From Pseudomonadales bacterium (GTDB taxonomy: Bacteria; Pseudomonadota; Gammaproteobacteria; Pseudomonadales; DC-out160): a stretch of DNA of 64,000 bases. The notes beneath the pieces are model-generated. The model ran no database searches. It saw only the letters and a program-made list of their open reading frames with translations, and was not told where the DNA came from. The stretch is from the NCBI GenBank assembly GCA_019090455.1, contig JAHRWA010000039.1:186001-250000 (forward strand). Direction: 5' to 3'. Made by a program: the position numbers and the translations under genes. Shown piece by piece: positions 29,046 through 38,530 of this stretch. How positions within the stretch are numbered: the stretch's first letter is position 1; each line of letters opens with the position of its first letter.

Positions 29046-31330
29046 GTGCCATAATCAGTAAGTTAGCCTTAGAACCGAAACCAGCACCGAAACTACAAGC
29101 AAAACCACAGGCAAAAAACAATACATTCAATACTTCCTCCTTAAAGTCAACTTGCAATAAACCCAAGGCTAAGTTGCACATTGGAAGTCAATCTCGACAA
29201 TCCCGTCAAAGTCGCTACGCCTCACCCTATAGGCCTATTACAGAACAGGATCTAGATTTAGAGTTTCTCTCTATCATTTCATTACCCAAAAACGAGACAC
29301 CCTTAAAAAGAACGCTATATTTTGCAGCTCCATTACTGGCTTTACTCGCCACTTTGTATGGTCTCGTTATCTCTACAACAATAGTAGGCTTAACACTGCA
29401 TGCGCTATCACACTACAACTTCACTTATGAACAGGTAGCGCTATTTCAATACATTTACTACACCTTGCTTTTTTGCGCGCCTCTTTTTGTTGGGTTTATC
29501 ATTCTGGTATTCTTATTAAAACCGCTACTGGCAAGACTTTTGAATCCTCAAAGTACCTCAATACTTCTGAATAAAGATAATGCCCTTTTTCTCAGTTTCA
29601 TCAATAAAATTGCTGACAAAATTGACGCACCTCATCCGACGGAAGTTCACCTCACCTTAGAGCCAAAAATTGGCATCTCCATCATAGGCAGCTTTCTCGC
29701 TCCAAGAAAAAACCGCCTTAGACTCTCTATTGGTATGCCGCTTATTGCTCAAAGTAATAGCCAACAATTGACTAGCTTGCTAATCAAAGAATTTGCTTTC
29801 TATAACAGACAATCTGGAAAGAATGCGACTCGAATAATAAGACATGTTCATCGCTGGCTCTACCACGCATCAAAGAAGCCTGATGCAATCGATAACATCT
29901 TAGACAATATACAGACGAAGTCTTCTTCAAAATCAATGCAGTATCTTGTCACCCAAGCACAAAGCGTAGCTGATCTCACGCGACAGTTTTACACTCCGTT
30001 TTATCGTGTCACTGACTGGATAGCAGCACCGGCACTACACAATCTTTATTTCCGTGCAGATCAAATTAATCATCCATTCTGCGGTATTAATGCCATCAGA
30101 ATTGGGGAAGCCCACCATCGTTTCCTCAATGACGGTTATGCTCGTTGGCAGAAATCAGCCAAAGTCACCGACACACAAAGACAAATAGACCTCGTTAACA
30201 CAATCGTCGAACACGCTAAAGTAATATCGAAAGAACAAACTGAGTTACCCCTGCATCAACTCACCCGAAAAACAGGGATGTATGCTCCATCCTGGAAAGC
30301 GAGACTCGCGCGACTCCCCGATACCGAATCAGAGATTCTGTACCAACAAAAGTACCCTGCACAGTGTTTGATGCCCAATTTTCAAAAACTCAGTTTAAAA
30401 ATAACGACTCTTTTTTATAGCAGCCACTGCGAAGGTAGTTCCAATTGCGGTAAATTGCACAAAGATCTTGGTCTGCCCAAACCGGACAACTCGCTAATGA
30501 CTGACTATTTCAGTCATCTCTTTCGCCATGACATTGTACTCACACCCAGTTGGAAGGAAAATGAATATGGGTCATCGCTGTCATTGAAGAAAGATCTAGA
30601 AATAACAATACATCAGTTACGACAAGCTATCCCCGATGGTAAGAAAATAATCGAGTCCCTCGACAGCATCAATCAAATGTTGGCAGAAACAAAAATACAA
30701 GCCGATAAGCTATCGCCTATTTCAACCGAAAAACAAGTCATCACCAAAACACTAGCCCACCTAACACAAACACAAAATGGAATTTTAGTTGAACGTTCAA
30801 CCATCGACAATTTGCTCAATTTGCGACTCAGTCTAGGCATCAGCGACCACGTTATTCATTATTCCAATTCGAAATTGCATTTTTCAAATTCCATGGCAGT
30901 TCTCCAGATGCTAAACACAATGCAACCAAAAGTGAGTGCACTTAGAACCCATACTCAATCATTACAACAACTGCTAAGTAACGTTGATCAACAGCAGCGC
31001 AGCCGTAAAAGGAAAAGAGATCCCAACTTACAGGCACAACTTAAAAAATCTGCCGTAGTGTGTGGTAAATCCATTCTAAGCATACAAAAAGAGTTGGATA
31101 AGGAGGTTCAAAGTCCGCGAGTCGAGCGGCTCACTCAACAAATGGAGAAATTAAGGTCCGACAGCTGTAAAGATCCCATCGCCCGACTCAATGCGTCCCG
31201 TCACGTACTCGAAGCTTTTAGAGATCTCTATGCCAGCATCATCACTGAAATCGTCGAAGCCTGCACAGAGGCAGAAAAAAAGATGAAAATTGCGCCTCTT
31301 AAACTCACTTTAGGAAGACCTACCCATTAA
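29042..31330 (+). CDS. Large membrane protein resembling an M48 peptidase with the zinc motif lost
   Basis: A 762-residue protein with two strong membrane helices (about 96-125 and 138-168) after a basic, Lys/Gln-rich N-terminus. The next part follows the layout of bacterial M48 metallopeptidases: a short conserved strand region ending RLRLSIGMPLIAQSNSQQLTSLL, then the place of the HExxH helix. M48 enzymes there read HEFGHF; this protein reads KEFAFY (near 258-263), keeping only Glu. The following HVHRWLYHASKK also resembles the family. The C-terminal 350 residues are helical and coiled-coil-like. It is likely an inactive relative. The GTG start has GAGAGAT upstream. A sulfatase-family gene follows after 145 nt. 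Confidence 0.55.
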   Translation: MSAIISKLALEPKPAPKLQAKPQAKNNTFNTSSLKSTCNKPKAKLHIGSQSRQSRQSRYASPYRPITEQDLDLEFLSIISLPKNETPLKRTLYFAAPLLALLATLYGLVISTTIVGLTLHALSHYNFTYEQVALFQYIYYTLLFCAPLFVGFIILVFLLKPLLARLLNPQSTSILLNKDNALFLSFINKIADKIDAPHPTEVHLTLEPKIGISIIGSFLAPRKNRLRLSIGMPLIAQSNSQQLTSLLIKEFAFYNRQSGKNATRIIRHVHRWLYHASKKPDAIDNILDNIQTKSSSKSMQYLVTQAQSVADLTRQFYTPFYRVTDWIAAPALHNLYFRADQINHPFCGINAIRIGEAHHRFLNDGYARWQKSAKVTDTQRQIDLVNTIVEHAKVISKEQTELPLHQLTRKTGMYAPSWKARLARLPDTESEILYQQKYPAQCLMPNFQKLSLKITTLFYSSHCEGSSNCGKLHKDLGLPKPDNSLMTDYFSHLFRHDIVLTPSWKENEYGSSLSLKKDLEITIHQLRQAIPDGKKIIESLDSINQMLAETKIQADKLSPISTEKQVITKTLAHLTQTQNGILVERSTIDNLLNLRLSLGISDHVIHYSNSKLHFSNSMAVLQMLNTMQPKVSALRTHTQSLQQLLSNVDQQQRSRKRKRDPNLQAQLKKSAVVCGKSILSIQKELDKEVQSPRVERLTQQMEKLRSDSCKDPIARLNASRHVLEAFRDLYASIITEIVEACTEAEKKMKIAPLKLTLGRPTH

Positions 31331-31475
31331 TTGAAGAGGTCACTACACAAGTAAACCTGCCAGGTATTGGCCCCACTGCTCGAATGTAATAGAATACTGC
31401 GCTGATAAATTAGCCGGATGGCCTTCCTTTGATCGCTACCCGGAAACTCTTCAGCTTCGAGCATTAGACAATCCC

Positions 31476-33413
31476 ATGATTTCTAGACTATCCCGCATTG
31501 CCAGTCCCTTTTTGATAACGCTCGTTATTTTTAGTTTTTTCCGTTTATATCTATTCTTGGTCTATCAAAACGATTTTAGCAATTTGAGTTCATCAGAAAT
31601 TCTGATTTCGTTTCTCACGGGAATTCGTGTTGATGCCATTACATTATTCGCTTTCTTTTCGATATTCATTTTAGCAATCACCTTTCCTTTGAGGATAAAC
31701 CAAAATAGATTTTTCCATGGTTCACTGTTATTCCTTTGGTATCTAATGATACTCATTATGATATCCACTTTATTTGGAGATTTTATTTATTTTAACCATG
31801 TGCATCGCCATCTTGCAGGGGAGTTATTCCAACTTGGAAATGACGCGGGATTACTGGGAGAGGTTTTAAAGAACTACTGGGTACATGTACTTTTTATATT
31901 GGCATTTTTCGTCGTGCTAGCCAAAGTCTTCATACGAATTCACAAGTCACCATTAAACGAGTTGCCATTCAATTTTCAGAATGTTGTTTTGTTTACCATT
32001 ATATTTCTCTGCTTGGTCGTGGGTATAAGGGGTAAAATACAGGGCAAACCTTTTGGCATTGTCGATGCCTACTCTACGAATAAGGCTTCCAGTGGAAATT
32101 TAGCGCTAAACGGAATTTACAGCGCTTTTCGTAATTCATCCAATAAAAATAAGGCCTATCATTATACTAGCGATTCTCGCGCCTTGGCCTTAACACAGCA
32201 GTTATTAGAGGATGAAAGTTTTGAATTTACCGATCCCAACTTCCCTCTATTACGAAAATTAAAAGTGGACCCTCTATCCACGGACACGAACACCGACATA
32301 GAGAAACCCCAATATAATATTGTCATTCTTCTATTAGAAAGTTGGAGCTCCATATTTGTCGACAGCTTTACTCATAATAATTTCGGAGTGACGCCTAATT
32401 TTGACGAAATAGTGAAAGAGAGCGTGCAGTACACCAACTTTTTCGCCAATGGCCAGCGTAGCATTGATGGTGTTACCGCCTTATTTGCAGGCATCCCTCG
32501 TGTTGAAGGCATGAGCTTATTGGGTAGCGGTCTAGAGATGTCTAATATCTCTTTGCTGGGCAACATTGCCAAGAACAATAACTATCAAACCTTAGCGATG
32601 CAAAGCTCTAAACGCTCTTCCTTTCGATTGGATTCAATTGCGAAATTAGCCGGATTTGATGACTATTATGGTTCAGAGGATATTCCTCAATTGGGCATTG
32701 AAACCAGTGGCAAGCAGCCCTATTTTGGTACATGGGACAATAATACCTTGGATTTTTTCCACCATAAGATGGACCAGCTTACCCCTCCTTTTATGGCTTT
32801 TGCATTCACCTCAACGACTCACGTGCCATACATTTCACCAGGCAAAGAATGGGAAAAGTATCCGCATGACGAAAACAATATTTTCGGCTATCTCAATACA
32901 TTGAAATATGCCGATGAGTCCCTGGGGCGGTTTATGGCCAAGGCAAAACAGAGTGATTGGTTTGCGAATACCATTTTCATTATCATGGCGGACCATACTC
33001 TTGGCTTTGGCGATAATCGTAAAGATTTTGAGGGCACCGATTTAAAAACCGAATACCGACCACTGGAGAACATGCGCATCCCTATGGCAATCTATGCGCC
33101 AGGAATTCTTCCCGCCAGAGTCGACGATCGAATCGCTTCACAGGCTGACCTGATGCCCAGCTTAATTGACCTATTGGGCTGGAAAGGTGAATTTTCTTCA
33201 ATGTCAAAATCCGTATTTTCTGACTCTCCCGGATTTGTCATTTTCGGAAATGGACCCGTCATCGGTTTCGTTAATGACCAAGGCTATTTACTGCATTCGC
33301 TACAAACTGAATTGGAGAACACCATTGAAGATCCACAAGCAACGGATAGCCTCTTGTCCTCTTATCAGAGTATTACGAGACTCCTGCGTGAAAATAACTT
33401 TGTATCACACTAA
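31476..33413 (+). CDS. LTA synthase/sulfatase-family membrane phosphotransferase
   Basis: A 645-residue inner-membrane protein with about five N-terminal helices (residues 10-190) and a periplasmic alkaline-phosphatase-superfamily domain. Catalytic-domain features are NIVILLLESWSS near 280-290 (metal-binding Glu), NGQRSIDGVTALFAGIP near 323, where a Ser sits near the usual nucleophile Thr, and MADHTLGFG near 503 (metal Asp-His). The family transfers phosphoglycerol or phosphoethanolamine groups to envelope glycans or lipids. Gram-negative members often act on periplasmic glucans or lipid A; the acceptor here is unknown. The last 9 nt overlap the end of the convergent apbE. Confidence 0.85.
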   Translation: MISRLSRIASPFLITLVIFSFFRLYLFLVYQNDFSNLSSSEILISFLTGIRVDAITLFAFFSIFILAITFPLRINQNRFFHGSLLFLWYLMILIMISTLFGDFIYFNHVHRHLAGELFQLGNDAGLLGEVLKNYWVHVLFILAFFVVLAKVFIRIHKSPLNELPFNFQNVVLFTIIFLCLVVGIRGKIQGKPFGIVDAYSTNKASSGNLALNGIYSAFRNSSNKNKAYHYTSDSRALALTQQLLEDESFEFTDPNFPLLRKLKVDPLSTDTNTDIEKPQYNIVILLLESWSSIFVDSFTHNNFGVTPNFDEIVKESVQYTNFFANGQRSIDGVTALFAGIPRVEGMSLLGSGLEMSNISLLGNIAKNNNYQTLAMQSSKRSSFRLDSIAKLAGFDDYYGSEDIPQLGIETSGKQPYFGTWDNNTLDFFHHKMDQLTPPFMAFAFTSTTHVPYISPGKEWEKYPHDENNIFGYLNTLKYADESLGRFMAKAKQSDWFANTIFIIMADHTLGFGDNRKDFEGTDLKTEYRPLENMRIPMAIYAPGILPARVDDRIASQADLMPSLIDLLGWKGEFSSMSKSVFSDSPGFVIFGNGPVIGFVNDQGYLLHSLQTELENTIEDPQATDSLLSSYQSITRLLRENNFVSH

Positions 33414-34307
33414 GGCAATGCTTCCCTCTAGCTGGTGATTCTGGTTCATCAATAGATAAGGCAGACCCAGATCTTCCAACCATTGCGATGCTTGCTTTTG
33501 CGTTTTTAGCATTGCAATGGTTGTCGCCGTGCCGGCTACCAAGCATTGCTCAGCAAGCACACTGACGGAGGCAAGACTTTGCACAGGCCATCCTGTTTTT
33601 GGATTGAGGATATGACCGTATTTCTTACCCGCGATAGTGATACAACGTTCATAGTCACCACTACTGGCTAGAGACCCTTTGGTAATCCCTATTTTAGCCA
33701 TCGCCTTTTCAGTGGAACCAGGATGTCGAATACCCACTTGCCATGCCTCCCCCGTCGGATGCGGCCCCAACACGGCGATGTCTCCCCCCAAGTCAATTAA
33801 CCCGTGACACAGACCTTCCTTTTTGCACAAACTTAATAACGCATCAACCGCATACTCCTTAACGTACCCCCCAAAATCCAATTCCATTCCCTGTAAAGGC
33901 AAATACAAAAAAGGCTTGTTCCATTCCACTTTGTCCCAGCCAACACACGGCAAGAGTGTCTGGATTGTATTTTGAGTCGGCACTTTACCTGACGTAAAAT
34001 CCCATGCTTTTCTCAGTATGCCGGAGGTAATATCAAATATTTGATCGCTTTGCTCATAAGCTACCTGTGCATAATCAAGCAAAGTTGCGGTTTCAGGATC
34101 CACTTGCGTACGCTCTCCCGTTCCCGCTCGAAGAGTGAATAAGTGGGTAAGGCTATCTGATCGATAACGAGAGTACTTACTTTCGAGCCGAGACACTTCC
34201 GCTTTTGCTAGTGTTGATACTCGGTCTATCTCTTCTTTGCAGTCACCGTAAAGGCGTAATTCACAAGGACTTCCCATTGCCTTAAAAGTATAAACACCGA
34301 ATTCCAT
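33405..34307 (-). CDS. apbE: FAD:protein FMN transferase (ApbE family)
   Basis: A 300-residue ApbE-family flavin transferase, which attaches FMN to a Thr of target flavoproteins using FAD and Mg2+. Recognisable parts are FKAMGSPCELRLYG at the start, SKYSRYRSDS, LDFGGYVKEYAVD, LIDLGGDIAVLG, SSGDYER, YGHILNPKTGWP and the metal-binding end AGTATTIAM. There is no signal peptide or lipobox, so it should act in the cytoplasm, unlike secreted ApbE forms. Neither Nqr, Rnf nor another obvious target flavoprotein gene is in the window. AAGGG lies about 10 nt before the ATG. Confidence 0.92.
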   Translation of the reverse strand: MEFGVYTFKAMGSPCELRLYGDCKEEIDRVSTLAKAEVSRLESKYSRYRSDSLTHLFTLRAGTGERTQVDPETATLLDYAQVAYEQSDQIFDITSGILRKAWDFTSGKVPTQNTIQTLLPCVGWDKVEWNKPFLYLPLQGMELDFGGYVKEYAVDALLSLCKKEGLCHGLIDLGGDIAVLGPHPTGEAWQVGIRHPGSTEKAMAKIGITKGSLASSGDYERCITIAGKKYGHILNPKTGWPVQSLASVSVLAEQCLVAGTATTIAMLKTQKQASQWLEDLGLPYLLMNQNHQLEGSIALV

Positions 34308-34425
34308 AATTGAGGCGCCCTTTTTACTATTACTTTTGATACCTATTACTTTATGTACTTATGACTTTTGATCGCCGTAACATTGTGTATAGGATTTCTG
34401 ATAGTTATAGTACATGGCACGAATA

Positions 34426-34461
34426 GTACCTATATCTCAATGTACCTATATCTCGATGTAC
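34426..34461. repeat. 16-bp tandem repeat upstream of the outer-membrane barrel gene
   Basis: gtacctatatctcaat (34426-34441) is repeated as gtacctatatctcgat (34442-34457), and a third copy begins with gtac. It lies 50-85 nt before the ATG of the next gene, in the probable promoter region. Confidence 0.6.
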
Positions 34462-34510
34462 TTCCAGCAAAAGGTACTGCCCTTATAAGTTCACTCATCC
34501 TGTCTGCAAC

Positions 34511-35413
34511 ATGAGTCCCGGTATGCCTCTCAAAAAAATCTTGCTCCCATTCACGATAGTCAGCTTGATATTATCTCTATCGTGCTATGCCGATACGCCT
34601 TCCACGACAAAGCAGCGCAGTGGATATAGTTTTTTTGGGGCCGGCTACGACTTAGTAGATTATGAAGAAAATACAGTAAGAATAATCGACGGTAAAACAG
34701 TGGATGTTGAAACGGCGTCAGGTTTAAAGTTCACTCAACACAGTGGAGCTTACATTTCCGTAAATAGGAATTGGGGATTTTATTTGGGAAGTTCATCCAC
34801 GTTAGGCGAATCACAATCTGAAGAACAATGGCAGATCGATGATATCAGCGTCAAAACAAACAAGGTTTCATTCGAAAGACAACGAATTGAAGGGTTAATC
34901 ACATACCGGCTTGCGCCTGAAAGGTACTTTCTATTGGGCGTTCAATATAGCAATATCGATTTCAAACGATTTGCAGCACATCTCACACCAGAGGCTGCCA
35001 GTTTCGGAGTCGATGAAACAACCTTTAGTGCAGGAACCGTATCAGAAAGTGTTTGGGACCTTAGTCTAAAGATTGGCTACGAGATGAGTACACTGTTTGA
35101 TAGCAATCATCCCGGCTGGCAATATCAAGTCCAAGCGATAGCGGGTCTTCCTTTGACGACCAGTATTACCAATACCGATGTTAATGAGGGTCAGTCCTAT
35201 AATCGTCATTTTGGCGGCATTCAATTGAGACTGAACTTGATTTACGGTTATCAATTTAATGAGAATATTGTCGCAGCATTGAGTTTGGAGCTTGCCCTCC
35301 GACGACGCGATGCAATTAGTCACGATGTGGTGGGGTCTACAGGCATTACAGAGTTCCCGGAAAATACCCTGCTCTATTCCTTCCCCAGCTTTATCTTATT
35401 GTGGTCTTTTTAA
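34511..35413 (+). CDS. Secreted outer-membrane beta-barrel protein, hypothetical
   Basis: A 300-residue protein with an N-terminal signal sequence (LPFTIVSLILSLSCYA) and no further membrane helices. Alternating hydrophobic-polar strands with aromatic ends run through the protein, and the last residue is Phe (LLWSF), as in many barrels. Phrases such as YSFFGAGYDLVDYEEN and LIYGYQFNENIVAALSLEL fit a small OmpA/OmpW-like barrel. I cannot name the family. Both ATG 34511 and ATG 34523 are possible starts; neither has a good ribosome site. It stands alone between apbE and the transhydrogenase operon. Confidence 0.7.
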   Translation: MSPGMPLKKILLPFTIVSLILSLSCYADTPSTTKQRSGYSFFGAGYDLVDYEENTVRIIDGKTVDVETASGLKFTQHSGAYISVNRNWGFYLGSSSTLGESQSEEQWQIDDISVKTNKVSFERQRIEGLITYRLAPERYFLLGVQYSNIDFKRFAAHLTPEAASFGVDETTFSAGTVSESVWDLSLKIGYEMSTLFDSNHPGWQYQVQAIAGLPLTTSITNTDVNEGQSYNRHFGGIQLRLNLIYGYQFNENIVAALSLELALRRRDAISHDVVGSTGITEFPENTLLYSFPSFILLWSF

Positions 35414-35701
35414 TTTGGCCTGATAAGTAATGACATACCTCGCTCCAAACTTTACAATGCGGCCACAAGCGTCCAATTTAGGGCGAACAGATACCCATAT
35501 TGGGGCAACACTATAGAAAATTATTATTTTACTATGAGTTTCAATCACTTGAATGCCCTTCCTGCCACTCTATCGCACGTGAACGCATTTTGATCAATAG
35601 CCGATAGAACTCCAAATCTAAAATCCAGAAACAACACCAAGGGTTCAGCTGGACCTAATAGAAACAGTTTGCTCTCAATAATGAATTAACAGGTCATTTA
35701 T

Positions 35702-36835
35702 ATGCAGATAACAATACCTAAAGAAACCCATAGCGGAGAAGATCGGGTACCTATCGTACCAGCCGTTGCCAAAAAACTGGTTCATATGGGCGCCAAATTA
35801 ATGGTTGAGAGCGGAATGGGCCTGGGCTGCGGTTATAGTGATGAAGACTACAGTCGAGTGGGGGCTGAAATCACTGGCGATAGGCAGGCTGCGCTAGCAA
35901 GTGCGGACATCGTGTTGCGTATCCGTAAACCCGATATAACTGAGGTCAATCAGCTAAAATCGGGCTGCATTCATATCAGCTACCTCGATCCTTTTAATGA
36001 GTCCGAACTCATAGCTGCCTTTAAACAACACGGTGTCACCGCCATTAGCATGGAGATGATTCCCCGTATCACTCGTTCGCAGAAAATGGATGCACTCAGC
36101 TCTCAGGCAAGCCTAGCCGGATATGTTGCAGTGCTATTGGCTGCTTTGAGATTGCCTTCCATCTTCCCCATGATGATGACACCTGCGGGTACTCTTAAAC
36201 CTGCCAAGGTCTTTATTATTGGCGCTGGCGTCGCAGGCTTACAAGCCATAGCGACGGCGAAACGATTGGGCGCCAAAGTCACTGCGTTTGATACTCGACC
36301 CGTAGTCGCAGAACAGGTGCACTCTCTAGGTGCAAAATTCCTCGAAATTGACTTAGGTGAAACTGGCCAGACAGCAGACGGTTATGCTAAAGAGCTCACC
36401 CCTGAGCAAGTTCAAATGCAGCGCGAAGCACAGAAAAAATTCATTGCCGATTCTGACGTAGTCATCACCACTGCGCAGGTCTTTGGTCGTAAACCTCCCG
36501 TTCTCGTCACCAAGGATATGGTCGAAGGCATGCAACATGGATCGGTGATCGTGGATATGGCGGCAGAAACGGGTGGTAACGTAGAAGGCTCTGTCCCGAA
36601 CGAAACCGTCATCGTTAATGGCGTGAATATTATAGGCCAAGCCAACCTCCCGAATGAAGTTTGTCGCGATGCCAGTCTCATGTACTCCAACAATCTATTC
36701 AGCTTGGTGGAAGATAATTGGGACACGGAACAAAAACACTTCAATCTCGATCTAAACGATGACGTCTTAACTGGGTGCGTGATCACTCATAAAGGTGAAA
36801 TCGTCAACACCACCATCAAAAACCTAAAAGGATAA
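35702..36835 (+). CDS. pntAA: NAD(P) transhydrogenase subunit alpha, part 1
   Basis: The 377-residue NAD(H)-binding domain I of proton-translocating transhydrogenase, which drives NADPH formation from NADH using the proton gradient. It begins with MQITIPKETHSGEDRVPIVP. The Rossmann motif FIIGAGVAGLQAIATAKRLGA lies near 170, with the NAD-binding acidic stretch FDTRPVVAEQV after it. The central QASLAGYVAVLLAA and late GQANLPNEV are typical. This is the split form, with the alpha subunit as two proteins. Gaps to the following genes are 5 and 6 nt, so the three form an operon. Confidence 0.95.
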   Translation: MQITIPKETHSGEDRVPIVPAVAKKLVHMGAKLMVESGMGLGCGYSDEDYSRVGAEITGDRQAALASADIVLRIRKPDITEVNQLKSGCIHISYLDPFNESELIAAFKQHGVTAISMEMIPRITRSQKMDALSSQASLAGYVAVLLAALRLPSIFPMMMTPAGTLKPAKVFIIGAGVAGLQAIATAKRLGAKVTAFDTRPVVAEQVHSLGAKFLEIDLGETGQTADGYAKELTPEQVQMQREAQKKFIADSDVVITTAQVFGRKPPVLVTKDMVEGMQHGSVIVDMAAETGGNVEGSVPNETVIVNGVNIIGQANLPNEVCRDASLMYSNNLFSLVEDNWDTEQKHFNLDLNDDVLTGCVITHKGEIVNTTIKNLKG

Positions 36836-36840
36836 TAAAC

Positions 36841-37122
36841 ATGGAGATCGTCTATCTCACATTTATTTTGATGCTCGCTATATTTTTGGGTTTTGAATTA
36901 ATCAACAAAGTCCCCGCGACATTACACACACCACTCATGTCCGGTGCCAATGCTATATCAGGTATCACTGTGGTAGGTGCCATTGCTTCTGCCGGTTCCG
37001 GCAGTGGGGATGCTGCCAATATATTGGGGGCTATCGCCGTCGCCTTGGCCACAATTAATGTTGTGGGTGGTTATTGGGTTACAGATCGCATGTTAGCGAT
37101 GTTTAAGAAAAAGGGGAGTTAG
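36841..37122 (+). CDS. pntAB: NAD(P) transhydrogenase subunit alpha, part 2
   Basis: A 93-residue membrane part of the split alpha subunit, with three to four helices. The conserved VPATLHTPLMSGANAISGI and the Gly/Ala-rich helix containing GAIAVALATINVVGGYWVTDRML form part of the proton channel of domain II. AAGG lies before the ATG. It works with PntAA and PntB in the inner membrane. Confidence 0.95.
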   Translation: MEIVYLTFILMLAIFLGFELINKVPATLHTPLMSGANAISGITVVGAIASAGSGSGDAANILGAIAVALATINVVGGYWVTDRMLAMFKKKGS

Positions 37123-37128
37123 GATCAC

Positions 37129-38487
37129 ATGACATTGGATCTTGCATTAAATATGATTTACGTGGTTTCAGCCGGATTATTTATATATGGATTGAAACTA
37201 TTGGGTTCACCTGCCACTGCACGTCGCGGAAATGCTATTTCTGCTGTCGCAATGTTAATTGCGATTATCGTCGCGCTGTTAGATCAATCCGTTGTGGATT
37301 ATCGATGGATCATTGGCGGCGTTATCATCGGCACCATCATCGGCGGGCTGGCTGCACGGCTTATCGCAATGACCTCCATGCCAGAAATGGTCGCGTTATT
37401 TAACGGTTCAGGAGGCACAGCCAGTTTATTAGTCGGATGGGCTGCACTCAGCACCCATAATGACACTTTTAGCGTGGTCACCATATTTTTGTCCATACTC
37501 ATCGGTGGTGTAACTTGCTCAGGAAGCTTGATCGCGTATTTAAAACTGAGTGAGAAAATGAGTGGCAAGCCCATCATTTTCTCAGGCCAACGGATCGTCA
37601 ATAGCATACTGGTATTAGCGATTTTAGTTTGCGGCGTCATGCTGACTATCGACCCAAGCAACTTAAACTATCTCTATGCCGTCATCGCCTTATCGGTGTT
37701 ATTCGGTGTAATGGCCGTTATCCCCATCGGCGGTGCCGATATGCCGGTGGTGATTTCATTATTGAATAGTTACTCCGGTCTAGCCGCTTGTGCCGCTGGT
37801 TTTGCCGTTAACAATAATATATTGATCGTTGCTGGCTCCTTAGTGGGCGCTAGCGGAATGATACTGACCAACATTATGTGCAAGGCGATGAATCGCTCCT
37901 TGGTTAATGTTTTATTCTCGGGCTTCGGTGCCGTTAGTACTGAAACCACAAAAGTGGAGGGTGAAATCAAACCTATTAGCGTTGAAGATGCATTCTACAT
38001 ATTAGAAGCCGCGACCAATGTGGTTATCGTACCTGGATACGGTATGGCGGTTGCCCAAGCTCAGCATGCGGTAAAAGAGTTACAACTGTTATTGGAAAAA
38101 AACGATGCGGAAGTTAACTACGGCATACATCCCGTTGCAGGCCGAATGCCTGGCCATATGAATGTATTACTGGCTGAAGCAGATGTACCCTATGACCAAC
38201 TGATCGAAATGGAAGAAATCAATCCCCGCATGGATAGTGTCGATGTTGCCATTGTTATTGGTGCAAATGATGTGGTGAACCCTGCCGCACGGGAAGTGGA
38301 ATCCAGCCCAATCTATGGTATGCCAGTCATTAATGTTGACCAAGCCCGTACCGTTTTCGTTCTCAAACGTTCCATGGCATCAGGGTTTGCAGGGATAGAG
38401 AATCCCTTATTCTACAAAGACAATACGCGAATGCTGTTTGGAGACGCCAAAGAGAGTATTAGTGGCTTAGTGCGTGAGTTTGGTTAA
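37129..38487 (+). CDS. pntB: NAD(P) transhydrogenase subunit beta
   Basis: A 452-residue beta subunit with about nine membrane helices in the first 260 residues and the NADP(H)-binding domain III after. Signatures are MPEMVALFNGSGGTASLLVGW in the membrane part, VIVPGYGMAVAQAQHAV (NADP-binding) near 302 and GIHPVAGRMPGHMNVLLAEA. VIGANDVVNPAA and KRSMASGFAGIENPLF complete the domain. It forms the proton pathway with PntAB. It converges on a REC-REC-kinase gene 43 nt away, with no clear terminator between them. Confidence 0.96.
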   Translation: MTLDLALNMIYVVSAGLFIYGLKLLGSPATARRGNAISAVAMLIAIIVALLDQSVVDYRWIIGGVIIGTIIGGLAARLIAMTSMPEMVALFNGSGGTASLLVGWAALSTHNDTFSVVTIFLSILIGGVTCSGSLIAYLKLSEKMSGKPIIFSGQRIVNSILVLAILVCGVMLTIDPSNLNYLYAVIALSVLFGVMAVIPIGGADMPVVISLLNSYSGLAACAAGFAVNNNILIVAGSLVGASGMILTNIMCKAMNRSLVNVLFSGFGAVSTETTKVEGEIKPISVEDAFYILEAATNVVIVPGYGMAVAQAQHAVKELQLLLEKNDAEVNYGIHPVAGRMPGHMNVLLAEADVPYDQLIEMEEINPRMDSVDVAIVIGANDVVNPAAREVESSPIYGMPVINVDQARTVFVLKRSMASGFAGIENPLFYKDNTRMLFGDAKESISGLVREFG

Positions 38488-38530
38488 GCTCTTGTATATA
38501 GAACGCGTGTTTTAATAAATGCGTGTTTTA

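Noticed and set aside
34426-34461. 16-bp repeats considered as a CRISPR array
   Set aside because: There are only two and a quarter copies in direct contact, with no spacers and no cas genes anywhere in the window.
36353-36786. Two minus-strand frames of 95 and 124 codons inside pntAA
   Set aside because: They are antisense to a well-conserved gene and have no family resemblance.
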